Shown here piece by piece: positions 10,621-21,500 of a stretch of 64,000 nt of DNA (position 1 is its first letter; each line of letters starts with the position of its first letter). A program made the translations under genes and the position numbers. The stretch covers positions 19,763,715 through 19,827,714 of the forward strand of contig NC_081844.1 of the NCBI RefSeq assembly GCF_963259705.1, in the 5' to 3' direction. Origin of the DNA: Myotis daubentonii (lineage: Eukaryota > Chordata > Mammalia > Chiroptera > Vespertilionidae). The notes beneath the pieces are model-generated. The model worked only from the letters and a program-made list of their open reading frames with translations, made no database searches and was not told the origin of the DNA.

Positions 10621-12699
10621 ACCTGCAGAAAATTGTATAATAGGCTCAGATGATGCCTGCATCTTCATAGACATGGCTTCAGAACGACAAGGACGATTTT
10701 ACCTTATATAGAAAGGTCAAAGAGTGGACTTTAGTCACCTCCCTAAAATGTTTGTATAGCCCTGCCATATCTCATGGTTAGTAGCGGAGGATTTAGCTGC
10801 CTGAAGCGGCCATGCTGCCAATATTATGCTTCATTGTATTAATATGTTGTATTAACCTTTAATTCTCTTGCAGGTTTGAATGTAGCTGTCAGCAGTTGCT
10901 GTAGACCTGTGTTGGTCTACAGTCCTTGGTAGTCTTTGGGAGTAACTGGCAAGTGTTCAGTCTCCCATACTAAAGGCCATTGTTATGGCCATATGTTAAC
11001 TGTCCTGTAAAGGGACTATGTGGGGTGAACCCCAAAAGTAAAGGATGTCTAGCTGCCAAGAGGGCAGGTGCCCAACTGGGCAAAAAAAAAGAATACCCAT
11101 CAGGTTTTGGTCTCTATTAAGAGACAGTTAACAGTTGGCAGCCTGTATACTGTCTTTCAGGCCTGTGTGACCATGCCCATGTCAGGGGTGGTACAAACCT
11201 CAACTATAAGAAACTGGGGAAGGCCTGTTTAGAACAGAAGGAAGTAGTAAAGGGGTAAATAGTAGCCCTCTGTTACAGGAATTACAGACCCTATGAAGTC
11301 CTGTGACATGTGAGACCCTGTAAGGAAATAGAGCTCCGTTAGTCCGTTCTGCGAAAACAAATCAAGTGAGGGGAGCCCTACTACAGGGGGAGCTATAACT
11401 ATCTATTTGAATATAGACATACTGTAAATTTCTTCTTGCCATTTGAAGACAGTTATATTACTCTGAAGAGTCCATGAAAAGGGACTGGCAAGGAAAATCA
11501 GAAAATCTTGGAGCATATCAGGTCAGTATGTTTTTCTCCTTATATAATTCCTCTGAAATTTGGCAATGCTTAATAAATCATGGCAATACATTTCTTTGCA
11601 TAGATTCAATAAGACTGGTTCCTAATAGTGATTTTATTAACGGAAAACTTTGACTGGAGTATCGTGTTTTAAAGAGACCTATCTGGACTCTGAAGACTTG
11701 AAGCCACTAAGAATGCCACGGGAAAAGCCTGGTATCCTGCTTGGGAGCCCTGAAGATGGCTGGTGCTGGAGTGTCAGGCCCATGCCCTACCATCACTGGC
11801 AGTTGGTCAGAGTAAAGGGGAGCAATAAGGACGCCTCTGCGTCCCTGCGGAACCCCCACTCACTCTGGGCTGCAACGAGTAGGAGGGCTACTGAGATGGG
11901 CCTTAAAGCCTAGAGCGTGGGCTCAGGAGGAGTTGCTACAGGTGAGGGATTCACCTAACTCAGCAGATACTGCAGGCAGGCCTGATGGCAGCTGGATGGC
12001 TTGGCTTCCTGGCCCTATGGGGCACATTAAAATTCAATCATGAAATTCCAGCAAAGTTAGTCAATTACCATTCTTGTTGTGTTTATGCAAACATCAGGCC
12101 AAATTGAATACAGTAGATAAATTAGTCTTGATTTGGCTTTTTGATAACCATGGAGGAATTTTAAGGAGAAAAATCCTATTTCAAGAGAGGTTGTTAAAAT
12201 TGAAATCTTTTCCTTCCCTTCCACCGGACCATTTGTTATAGTTTGTCTCTGCCAGATCACAAGCCCAGCTCCTTCTGTGCCCAGGACAGCAAGGAGCCTG
12301 ACTGGAAGGTGACCTCTGACCAGACACACCTGCTGCAGATCACCCTCAAGAAGACAGCGGACCTGGCTAATCAACCTGCTCCAAAGGATTCAGAGAACAC
12401 TCTGCTGAATTCTTCCTTACACTTTGTTTCTTATTTTCTCTTAAAGGCAAAATGCTCTGGTATTTCTGGATAATCATTATCTCTTATCTTTCTAGTAATT
12501 CTCATTTTATCTTTTTATGAGTACTGCAGGAACCGGAGGCTAGTCCCAGGAGGAGAACTCTTCTGCCCTTGCTGGAATACAGAAGCACCATAAAATTACT
12601 GCTTCCTACATAAAAAAGAAATAAGATGAATAAAACAGGAGTTATCTGAGACCTGGGCTGCAAGCAGGGGGGGGGGGGGGGTCTGGAAATAGCTCCTTC

Positions 12700-12870
12700 C
12701 ATTGACAGGACAACTGTTAATGCTCCTCATGGCCATAATCCTAGGACCATGTCTTCTAATTCTGTTAACTTGCCTTATCTCATCCCATTTAGATGCCTTT
12801 AAACTTCAAATGGTCCTACAAGCCAGAAGAATTCCCTACTAACCTCTCCAAGAGGAAGAAACAGGATGTT
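12700..12870 (+). pseudogene. Envelope transmembrane-anchor fragment
   Basis: A hydrophobic stretch resembling the membrane anchor and short cytoplasmic tail of a gammaretroviral TM subunit lies just before the 3' polypurine tract, where env ends in a provirus. Stops interrupt it and no surface subunit can be recognised upstream. Confidence 0.5.
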
Positions 12871-12986
12871 AACCCCTTGGACGTCGCCCTTTTTCAGCAG
12901 GAAGTAGTAAAAGATCGGTCAATGCCCCTGTTCACCTTAACATCCTGTGGTTGTTGTACCACAAGGCTGGAAAGCTTGTGGAACAA

Positions 12987-13003
12987 GGGGGGGGGGGGGG
13001 GGG
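12987..13003 (+). promoter_or_regulatory. Polypurine tract with 17-G run
   Basis: A run of 17 G residues after acaa stands at the polypurine-tract position just 5' of the 3' LTR. It primes plus-strand DNA in retroelements; the run looks expanded. Confidence 0.6.
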
Positions 13004-13005
13004 CG

Positions 13006-13389
13006 TGTGAAGGAAAACCCCTATTCTGTAAAACTACTGTTTGGAATTCTCTGCTATTCTCTAGATGGCCTCTTATTCTGAAAAAGTAACTTTGCTTTCT
13101 AGCCTGCTTGAATAATGGGGGAGATAAATTAGCTGTCTGACCTTGTAGGCCAGAGACTAGATACACCCAATGCCATGCCAGGTGCATTTTTTAATTGGAT
13201 AGAACTGTATAGTTTTCAAGGCCGCCGCCAGCGAGCACACAAAGGGCTGGCTCTTCTATAAAAAGGGAAGTTCTGCTTGTAGCGGTGCTTAGATTTGAAT
13301 TCATTTCCCTGAGCCCGCCGCAGTGAATAAAGTGTAACTCCAAACTCTCAGAGCGTTGTTTGGTTCTGGTCCGGTTTTTTTCTGTAACA
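13006..13389 (+). repeat. 3' LTR of the young provirus
   Basis: Begins TGTGAAGG directly after a G-run polypurine tract and ends TGTAACA. TATA lies at 13257-13264 and AATAAA at 13326-13331. Two of the differences from the 5' LTR are CpG transitions. Confidence 0.9.
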
Positions 13390-13828
13390 TCTTCACTGAC
13401 AAAATCAACTTTGATCCTTACTGAGCCCATTTGCCTTTTTGCCTCTAAGATAACATTCCTTTGAAGTGTCTGGGTAACTTGTAACTTCCCTTTTTCTGGA
13501 ACCCCTGGGGCATAACCAAATGCTCTGGGCGCCAGGGCAGATACTACCAATTTCTTCATTATCATGTTGATTGATCCTGCACCCACCTAAGTATGTGTCC
13601 ATCATTTTACTTTTTATCCTATCACAGAGGTTTCCCCGCTTCACTTAATCCCACCTCCTTAAATCTGTCACCTATGAATTTCATGTATAAATACAGATGT
13701 AACCCTGCCATTCTCCGGAGCACTATCTCAATTCATTGAGGTTCTGCTTCCCGGCATATGTCCACAGTTTGGCTCAAATAAACTCACAAAAATTCTTTAC
13801 AGGTTTCAATGGTTTTTTTACGTTAACA

Positions 13829-14340
13829 GATCTAAGCCGGCACTCAGGGCGGAGGAAGTGGGTTCTGTGTACAACCAGCCCTGCGCCCCAGGAACCTGAG
13901 GCTTGGCCTTGTCAGTGTGAGGTTAGGTGGCTCAGGAGGCGGCGTAGGAAATAGAGAGTCCAGTGAATCAGAAAAAGAAAGAAAAGGAAAGGGTTTATTG
14001 CGCCCCAGGGAGACCCAGGTACCCCAAAGACAGGGCACGTGGATTCACGCCAACAGGGAGGGGGGCGCTTTTTTATACTGCGGTTGGGTGAGCTGAGGTA
14101 TTCAGCTGAGGAAGTTCCCGCTGCAGGGGGTCAGCCAGGTATTCAGGAAGGAGTCAGTATCTGTCTGGGGGTCGTGTTGATTCAGGGAGAAGCCAGTATC
14201 TGTGTCTGGCACGCTGATCAGTTAGAAATGCCAGGGGGAGTCCATTATCTCGTCACACATCTGCATGTATCCGATCCTGGGCTCTCTCCAACCTAACAGT
14301 CAGGGATTGAGGAAAGGAGACACCCCCTCCCCGTCCCCCC
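13829..14340 (-). mobile_element. Probable decayed LTR, minus orientation
   Basis: Read on the minus strand, a TATA-like box at about 14070 is followed by AATAAA at about 13998 and then a CpG-poor tail, the order expected of an LTR. Ends and target duplications are not resolved. Confidence 0.35.
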
Positions 14341-14347
14341 CCACCCC

Positions 14348-14891
14348 TGTCCCCTGAAACAGGAATTTTAGGGGAATATAGGCAGGTTTAGGGGATTTTT
14401 AGAATTGGGGTCCATGGAAAAACAGGGCTACAGACTGGGAGAAGGTACATTTCCATCACACAAGGAAGCCAAGCGCAGCTACATTTCCTTAAGACAAGGG
14501 AACTGGAAGTAGCCAAAAATAGGTCTACATTTACAAAATAAAGGAGGAAGAAAGCCCAGAGGGAATAAGAGGACAACGAGGGAGGAGGGCCTCAGGAGTT
14601 ACGATAGTAACCAACTGGGAAGGGAATATTGACCAATCAGAGGGGATATCAGGACACAGGACCTGCAGCCTTTATAAGCCCTGGAAACAGAAAGTGGGTG
14701 GGACCCTTTCTCCCCACCCCCACGTGGGAGTCTGTACTTGTTCTTCAATAATTCTCCACCTTTGCTATACTACCCTCTGTCCGGGGATTCATTCTTCGAC
14801 TCCAGTGGCCAAAGAATCCGGGTTCCAGTCCAAAAATTCAGTTTCCCTCCCATCGAGAGCGGCTCCAGAGATCCCAGGGCAGATTCCGACA
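14348..14891 (+). mobile_element. LTR-like element
   Basis: Starts TG and ends ACA. It has a CCAAT box near 14633 and a TATA-like tttataagc at 14671, then a U5-like region. No target duplication is visible, so the boundaries are approximate. Confidence 0.5.
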
Positions 14892-15057
14892 CTGAAGGGC
14901 CCCAGTTCAAAACTGAACTGTTGTTATCATATTGATATTGTTATCATATGACTCAGCAATTACACACCTAGGTAACCACCCCACATAGGTGTTCACACCA
15001 ACCCTTGCACATGCATGTTCATAGCAGCACCAGTCATGATCACCAAAAGGCGAAAAC

Positions 15058-15400
15058 TGATAGATCCTCCCTTCCCCCAACTGGTGGGCGGGGTATGAGG
15101 TAACCTGCAGCCCGGAAATACCTGAGTGACTAACCAGGCACCTTATATGGACTATACACTGAACCACCAATCCACACCTGCCAAATACCCTAAGCCCTTG
15201 TCCTATATGGACAGTGCAGTAAGCCGCCAATCAGTGTGCGCCGAGTACACTAAGCCCCGCCCCCTTCCCATTCCGCCCCTCAAAAGGCGTGCCCACCCTG
15301 CACGTGCCGCTGTCCTCCCTTTGCGAGACGACAGCCCGGCAGGTGCTTCTCCTCTAATAAAGCCTGTAGTCCTGGTTTTCGGCCTCTGCCTGATTTTTCA
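15058..15400 (+). mobile_element. Solo LTR with duplicated enhancer
   Basis: A 343-bp element starting TGATAG and ending TTTTCA, flanked by AAAAC (15053-15057) and ACAAC (15401-15405), a 5-bp target duplication with one mismatch. Removing it rejoins the L1 sequence. It has CCAAT, a GC box (gccccgccccc) and an AATAAA-type signal near 15357. Two 57-bp segments at 15141-15197 and 15201-15257 are diverged tandem copies with a 60-bp period. Confidence 0.8.
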
Positions 15401-15904
15401 ACAACAACCCAGATGTCCCTCAGCTGGTGAAGGAGGAACAAAACGTAGCTCACACACACTCAGTGGGCCATTAGTCATAAGGAGGACTGAAGCACGGACA
15501 CAGGTTTTCGTGGACAAACCTCAAAACATGCTGAGTGAGAGAAGCCAGACAAAAAAGGCCACATGTATGACTCCATTTATATGAAATGCCCAGAACGGGC
15601 AAATCCATAGAGATAGGAAGCCCGGTTAGTGGTTGCCAGGGGTAGGGGAGCTGGGGGGGAGGGGGGGTGAATAGGGAGGGACTGCTCATGGGCTTGGGGT
15701 CTTCTTGGAGGGTGATGGAACGTTCTGGACCCAGAGGTTGTCAACTGAAAAAATAGTATCGACTGGTTGTTTTGTCACCAAAGGGTTTATTTGGAAGAAA
15801 GAAAGGTTTGCAAAGCGCATGCAGGTACGGCAAGCCAGGTGCGCAGTCCGGCCTGTGCGCCGAGACGGAGGAGTCCTGACATCAGGGAAAGGAAGTTAAC
15901 CATA

Positions 15905-15960
15905 AAATTTATTATCTCTCGCTTCCTCTCCCTTCCTCTCTGAAATCAATAAAAAAAAAA
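15905..15960 (+). mobile_element. Ves-type SINE tail fragment
   Basis: Only the pyrimidine-rich 3' part (ctcccttcctctctgaaat) and A tail are present; the tRNA-like head is missing. Confidence 0.55.
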
Positions 15961-16333
15961 GTTCCAGTCAGTCTTTATCAAGGTGGTTGGTTGTGCAACA
16001 TTGATTGTGAATGTGCTAAATGCTACTGAATTGTTCACTGTAAATGATTAATTTTATTATGTGAATTTCACCTTAATTTAAAAAAATATCCCCAACCAGG
16101 CCGCTCACCAACTGGGGTGGCCTCTGGCGAGTGACCCAGCCACTTTGTGCCCGCCCCCCCCCCCCCCGAGGTTTTGGGCTTCCCAGGCACAGGAAACCGG
16201 GGTATCAAACAATGCCAACCTGCCCGCCCTGGGTTGGCAAGTTAAACAGGCGTCCCACCCTCCTTCCTGGCACATGCCACACCAGTTCTGGATCGCCAGG
16301 CAGCTGAAAGGCCACACGTGGGAAATGCCTTCT

Positions 16334-16336
16334 GTT

Positions 16337-16375
<39 letters not shown>

Positions 16376-16379
16376 TTTG
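16334..16379. repeat. (TTTA)n microsatellite
   Basis: About eleven ttta units next to the tail of an antisense Ves SINE, probably grown from that tail. Confidence 0.9.
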
Positions 16380-16578
16380 ATTTTTATTGATTTCAGAGAG
16401 GAAGGGAGAGAGATAGAAACATCAATGATGAGAGAATCATTTATCAGCTGCCTCCCGCACACCTCACACGGGGGATTGAGTCTGCAGCCTGGGCATGTAC
16501 CCTGATCAGGAATCGAACCGTTCATAAGTCCTGGTTCGTAGGTCGAGGCTCAACCACTGAGTTATGCAGGCCGGGCTA
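16380..16578 (-). mobile_element. Ves-type SINE
   Basis: Antisense tRNA-derived SINE: T-rich tail at the left, degenerate B box (rc of aatcgaacc) and tRNA-like head at the right. Confidence 0.9.
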
Positions 16579-16605
16579 AATTTCTTTTTGTTTGTTTGTT
16601 GTTTT

Positions 16606-16815
16606 TTTTAAAATATATTTTATTGATTTTTTACAGAGAGGAAGGGAGAGAGATAGAGAGTTAGAAACATCGATGAGAGAGAAACATCGATCAGCTGCCT
16701 CCTGCACATCCCCCACTGGGGAAGTGCCCGCAACATGCCCTTAACCGGAATCGAACCCGGGACCTTTCAGTCTGCAGGCCGATGCTCTATCCACTGAGCC
16801 AAACCGGTTTGGGCA
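16606..16815 (-). mobile_element. Ves-type SINE
   Basis: Antisense copy with well-kept pol III A and B boxes (gaatcgaacccggg and ccactgagccaaaccgg on this strand). Confidence 0.93.
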
Positions 16816-16837
16816 AATTTCTTTTTGTTGTTGTTGT

Positions 16838-16866
16838 TAATCCTCACCAGAGGACATTGCTTCCAT

Positions 16867-16901
<35 letters not shown>

Positions 16902-17247
16902 GAGAGAATGGAAAGGAGGGGGAGAGACACAGAGAGAGAAACATTGATGTCTCACACCGACTGGTTGCCTCCCTTACGTGCCCCAACCGGAGCCCCCAAT
17001 AGAGCCTGCAACCAAGGTATGTGCCCTTGACCGGAATCGAACCTGTGACCCTAGAACAGGACTTTGGAGCCGGTTGAGGGGTCCTTGCCCCCTTGCGAGG
17101 CCTGAGCCCCATCAAGGAGCCAGAGTCAAACATCTGATCCTATGGGTGTTTCCCCTCCGCCCCAAGTCTTTGCACACACACGTGTGTGCACATGTGTGTG
17201 TGCAAAGACTGCAGGCCGATGCTCTAACCACTGAGCCAAACAATAGG
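16838..17247 (-). mobile_element. Ves-like SINE with internal insertion
   Basis: Antisense SINE of a different subfamily (longer T tract, tgtctcacaccgactgg body). The tRNA-like head is split: about 150 bp of foreign GC-rich sequence at 17053-17205 separates the B-box region from gcaggccgatgctctaacc. The insert ends in a perfect 17-bp inverted repeat. Confidence 0.75.
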
Positions 17248-18340
17248 GCTCCATCATGTTTCAAAAGATACCTGACCTCACTTGTGACCCACCAGGAGGT
17301 GATGAACGGTGTCCCCTCTCGCAGGGGGAGATGGCACTCTGGCCCCTCAGCCACATAGGACCAGCAAAGAGGCCATTCTGCAGGGACTGAGGCAACCGAG
17401 AGGACACACATTGCTCCCAACTAGAGGATTTCCCCCCACTTCGCAGATGAGGAAACTGAGGCACAGCCGAACCCCCTGCTCTCTTTGGAAGACAGGGTGG
17501 GAGGATCAGAGACCATAGGCCAAACCCCACTTCCTGCTTGCTGAGCTCCACCTGGCCTGGCTGGGTCCCTGGGATCTGCACAGCCTCAAGGTCAGGTACG
17601 CTGGGTCCTCACATGGCCATCAGGACCCAGGACTTTCCACTGAGCTCAGATCTGCTCCCCACCAAAGTGTGCTGGTTACCATGCCTGTCCTGGCCCCAAT
17701 CAGGCCGCTTCTTCCCCTCCTGCACTGAGGCCCACCCCCTCCCTACCTCCCATCAAAGAAAAGCTGCTGGCACTGTTGGGGTGCTTCCTGTCAAAGTGTG
17801 CGACCTCCCCTCAGCCACCAGATGAGGAAACTGAGGCCCAGGCAGGTCAAGCCACTTGCACGCTCTAAACCTCGGCTCATAGCTGCATGGCTCCCGAGAG
17901 CTTTCTCCTGCTCACTGTTGGGTCCTTACTGCCTGACACACAGTAGGTACTCAATTGATATTCGTAGATTGACTAATTGCTTTCTCATGGAACTCACAAC
18001 TCTGTATCTCTCTGCCTGGGGTGTCCATCCCCATCTTGCAAACTCCTACTCATACCTCAAAGCCCCATTTAGAATATCCACTCCTTAGGAAGTCTTCCTG
18101 ACACTCCCACTCTAGTCTGTGTTCCTCTAGTCCTCATTCCTTCCACCAGCCCAGCTCTGAGTCCATGGAACTGGAGGTGTCCATGGGGCTGGGGTGTCCA
18201 TGTTTGGCTTTTTCTGCTCTGAGTGGGAGTAAGCGGGTGGGTGGGGGACGGGGAACATTAGGGAGGTTAGATCTCCCCCACGCATCTGTCTTCTCTTCCT
18301 CTCCTCTCTGGCGCTGGAAAGGAAACTTCCAGGAGCAGGA
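17248..18340. other. Intergenic sequence downstream of FCHO1
   Basis: No gene seen. It contains MIR/L2-like pieces (for example gatgaggaaactgaggc near 17445 and 17822, and an L2-like stretch at about 17990-18130). Confidence 0.55.
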
Positions 18341-18366
18341 AAATTATTTTATTAGAAAATAAAGTG

Positions 18367-18372
18367 TTTATT
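18367..18372 (-). terminator. FCHO1: FCHO1 polyadenylation signal
   Basis: AATAAA on the minus strand about 220 bases after the stop; cleavage is expected near 18345-18355. Two more AATAAA-like motifs follow within 30 bases. Confidence 0.75.
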
Positions 18373-18588
18373 CAAAGAACATTAAAAGTCCAAGGGCCTG
18401 TGTGGGAGCTGGTATGAGCGGAAGTGAGTCTCAGGCTCAGCCAGGCTGGGCGTGGGGCTCCTCTCCAGAGTCAGGGGCCTCGGGGGAGGCCAGGCTGGGA
18501 CCCCAGGACCCGGCGGGCAGGCAGGGAGCAGTCACCAAGCACCAGGACTCGGCAGAGCTGGGGCCAGTGGGCTGGTCAGCCTCCCGAC

Positions 18589-21500
18589 TCAGCAGCTCAC
18601 CACGTACATCCCTGTGGGGGTGGGGCCGTGAGTGGGAGGAGGGTCGCTTGTCCCTACCCTCGGATCCCCCAATCCTTCTCAAAATGCCCCTTAACTCACT
18701 GCCCCATGGACCCCAGCAGCCCCCTGTGGGGGCAGGAGAACAGGGTGAGGGTGCTGGTGCCGTGGTGTTTCTGGCTGCGGGCCTTGGATCCTTGCAAGGA
18801 CACCCACCCTCCGGGGGATGGCCCAGACACATTCATCTTCCTTCCTGACCCCTCCCCCTGGACCCTGGCCACCCTCCCTGTCTGTGACCACCCCACACTG
18901 GGTTTCCAGACCTGACACCTACCTATCCTCCCCAAATACCTCAAATGCCTCCCTCACCCCTGCATCCTGGCAGAAGCAGGGGGTGGGGCTTGGCCAGAGC
19001 AGAGGCCTGGCTCCCAGGAAGGTGGGGGCAGGAGAGTGGGTACATACCTGTGGCAAACCTTCTCTTTACCAGCGACATGCGGTAGCCGCTGCCCACCAGC
19101 TCCACGTCCACGCCGGACAGAGTGGCCCCTTCGCTGGTGAACTGAGCGGCCACGGGGCTGGGCGTGCTGGGCCCTGAGCACGGCTCCCAGCTGGCAGACA
19201 GGCGGCCAGAGCCTGGGGAGGCCTGAGGTCAGCTGTGTCCCATCCCTGGCCCCAGGCCCACAGTGACCCAGACTCTTCCCTGGCCCTGCTTTGATTTGTG
19301 GCCTCTCTACCCCTCTGACCTCCTCTTGTGCCCCTGCACCCGTTTTCTTTGGCTCCACAAGACTGGGTGTGGTTTGTAAAGGGGTCCTGCCTCAGGGCCT
19401 TTGCACCTGCTGTGCCCACTCCCAGGATGCCTCTCCTCCAGCTTTGTCAAAGCCCTTCCAAGCCTGGCCACACTCCCCTACCCCAAGCACATCCCCGATT
19501 CTCCCACCTGAGACCCCTGAGTCCTGATGTACAGCCACAACTCACCCCCTGCCTCGGACACATCTGGAAGTTTCCATAGGAACCGCTTCTCCTCCAGGTT
19601 CCTGGCATCAAGAGAAGCTCGGTCAGGTCAACCCCAGAGAGAACACTTAGAACCCAGGGTCCCAGCTCAGTTTCCTCTCAGCTATATGACCGGAGCAAGC
19701 CAGGCCGCTCCCTTGCTTCAGTTTCCCCACCAGGGAAGCAGGGGTGGGATGTGGAGCAGCTGGTCCCGAGGGCCCACAGCCTTGCAGCATTTTTTTTAAA
19801 ATATATTTTATTGATTTTTTACAGAGAGGAAGGGAGAGAGATAGAGAGTTAGAAACATCGATGAGAGAGAAACATCGATCAGCTGCCTCCTGCACATCTC
19901 CTACTGGGGATGTGCCTGCAACCCAGGTACATGCCCTTGACCGGAATCGAACCTGGGACCTTTCAGTCCTCAGGCCGATGCTCTATCCACTGAGCCAAAC
20001 CGGTTTCGGCTTTGCAGCATTTTTAGAGGATGCATTTGGTCCCGTAAGCCTGGCTTCTTCCTGACAGGTTCTATCCTTTATACAGAACCAAGGCAACACT
20101 GGAGCTGGATTCAGATCCTGATGTGATCTTAGATAAGCAATTTAGCCTCCCTTTGCCTCAGTTTCCCCATCCATACATAGGGACGATGGCAGTCTACACC
20201 CGGAGGGATTGCTAAGAGCCGTAAGCCAACCAGTGCGTGCTGAGCCCATGGAACACACCTGGCACGGAGGAAGCTGTGTCAGATATTATCCCTGTTTGAT
20301 AACAGCACCCTCAGCTGTAAGCGGTTCGAGCCCACACCGGCCAGTCAGGTGCAGGGTGGACCCTTTAGTTCAGTGGTTCTCAACCTTGGCTGCACATTAG
20401 AATCACCTGGGAATCTTTTTAAAATCCTGATTTCTGGGCCTCATCCTCCGGAAATTCTGTTTCTTTGTTACTAATGTTGTGGCCTCACCCCATAAGAAAG
20501 AAACAGAATTTCCGGAGGATGAGGCCCAGAAATCAGGATTTTAAAAAGATTCCCAAGGTGATTCTAATGTGCAGCCAAGGATGAGAACTACTGCCTTAGT
20601 TGCTTCATCAAGGGGAGGGTTGGGGGGTCAGGGGCACCGCTGAGCCCCTCTTGGCCGTCCACATGCCCTCACCAGGTGGCAGCCGGCTGCAGGCGGACAT
20701 TGGTCACAGGCTCCCCCACAGGCAGCAGGATCTGGACATTGGTGAGTGGCGTGGGCACGGCCGTGGCACCGGGCCGGTAGCTGTACTCCACCGAGACCTG
20801 AGTGAGGGTCGCCTCACACTGCCAGTGGGCGCTCAGCTGCAGCGGCACAGACTGGGGACCCGGGCGGGAGAACTGGAAGAGAGAGGACAGAGCTTGGGCC
20901 ATCCAGTCCTACCACACGGCGCACTGCAGCCGGCTGGAGTCTGTGTTGCACACACCGCCCCAAGAGAGACCGGTCCTCGGAGGCTTTGCAGATAGGAGTC
21001 TGCATTACACCACACGTCCAGCAGAGGGCAGGAGAGGGCCTCATTCTAGTACAGTCTGTGGACAGGCACCCCCGCAGGGGCCTGGGAGGGGCACTTCTAA
21101 TTTGCATAATGATACCATCTGCACCGTGGAAGCCTGGCTCCCTACAATGCCTTTCTGGCCACCATTTACTCTGCCCTCCCTATACTCCCACCATCCCTTC
21201 CCTGCTCCCTCTGCCCTGCCCGTTCCCTCCGTATCCCCCATCCCCTCCGTATCCCCCATCCCCTCCGTATCCCCATCCCCTCCGTATCCCCCATCCCCTC
21301 CGTGTCCCCCATCCCCTCCGTGTCCCCCATCCCCTCCCTACCCCTCTGCCCACCCCATCCACCTAGGCCACCTGGTACCGCAGCAGCACCACATTGTAGT
21401 AGGAGACGGCTGGATTCTGCTCTGCCTGGCGCTGCAGGGCCTCCGTCAGGGCTGTCATGTTGAGCCAGAAGTCTTTGGTCTCAGGGTCGCTCTGGGAGGG

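Larger units (their letters stand above)
8666..13389 (+). mobile_element. Young internally deleted ERV1-like provirus (non-autonomous)
   Basis: A complete proviral insertion: two LTRs of 385 and 384 bp flank about 3.96 kb of mostly non-coding interior, with the 4-bp duplication TCTT at 8662-8665 and 13390-13393. By hand alignment the LTRs differ by five substitutions and one 1-bp indel, so insertion is recent. The interior has a primer-binding site, a repeat-rich leader, a protease C-terminal scrap joined to an integrase C-terminal scrap, an envelope transmembrane-anchor scrap and a G-rich polypurine tract. Reverse transcriptase, RNase H and full gag are absent, so it must have been copied in trans by a related ERV, as VL30-type elements are. 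Confidence 0.85.
8503..13828 (+). mobile_element. Old ERV1-like 3' LTR, split by a younger provirus
   Basis: The LTR begins TGTGTGGACG right after the polypurine tract at 8493-8501. It is interrupted at 8665, resumes at 13394 and ends near 13828 (ttaaca). Removing the insert and one copy of its TCTT duplication leaves about 598 bp. The right part has a TATA-like tataaata near 13684, an AATAAA near 13776 and a U5-like tail, the expected U3-R-U5 order. The flanking halves supply the empty-site context for the younger insertion. Confidence 0.72.
14925..16090 (+). mobile_element. Old L1M-type 3' end, interrupted
   Basis: Matches the 3' region of ancient mammalian L1s, including the familiar run about viewing the small cattacaaca-type tail and a final A-rich end near 16085. 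It is split by a solo LTR at 15058-15400 and by other material at about 15730-15960, including a Ves-type tail. Confidence 0.75.

Noticed and set aside
11650..12473. Open frames in the provirus as an accessory gene
   Set aside because: No family recognised, frames are short, and they lie in decayed pol-env territory.
18402..18915. Long plus-strand ORFs over the FCHO1 3' end
   Set aside because: GC-rich shadow frames overlapping the 3' UTR and last exons; no start context or domain.
21180..21366. Pro/Ser-rich and Gly/Asp-rich ORFs
   Set aside because: They are translations of the 18-bp minisatellite in an intron.
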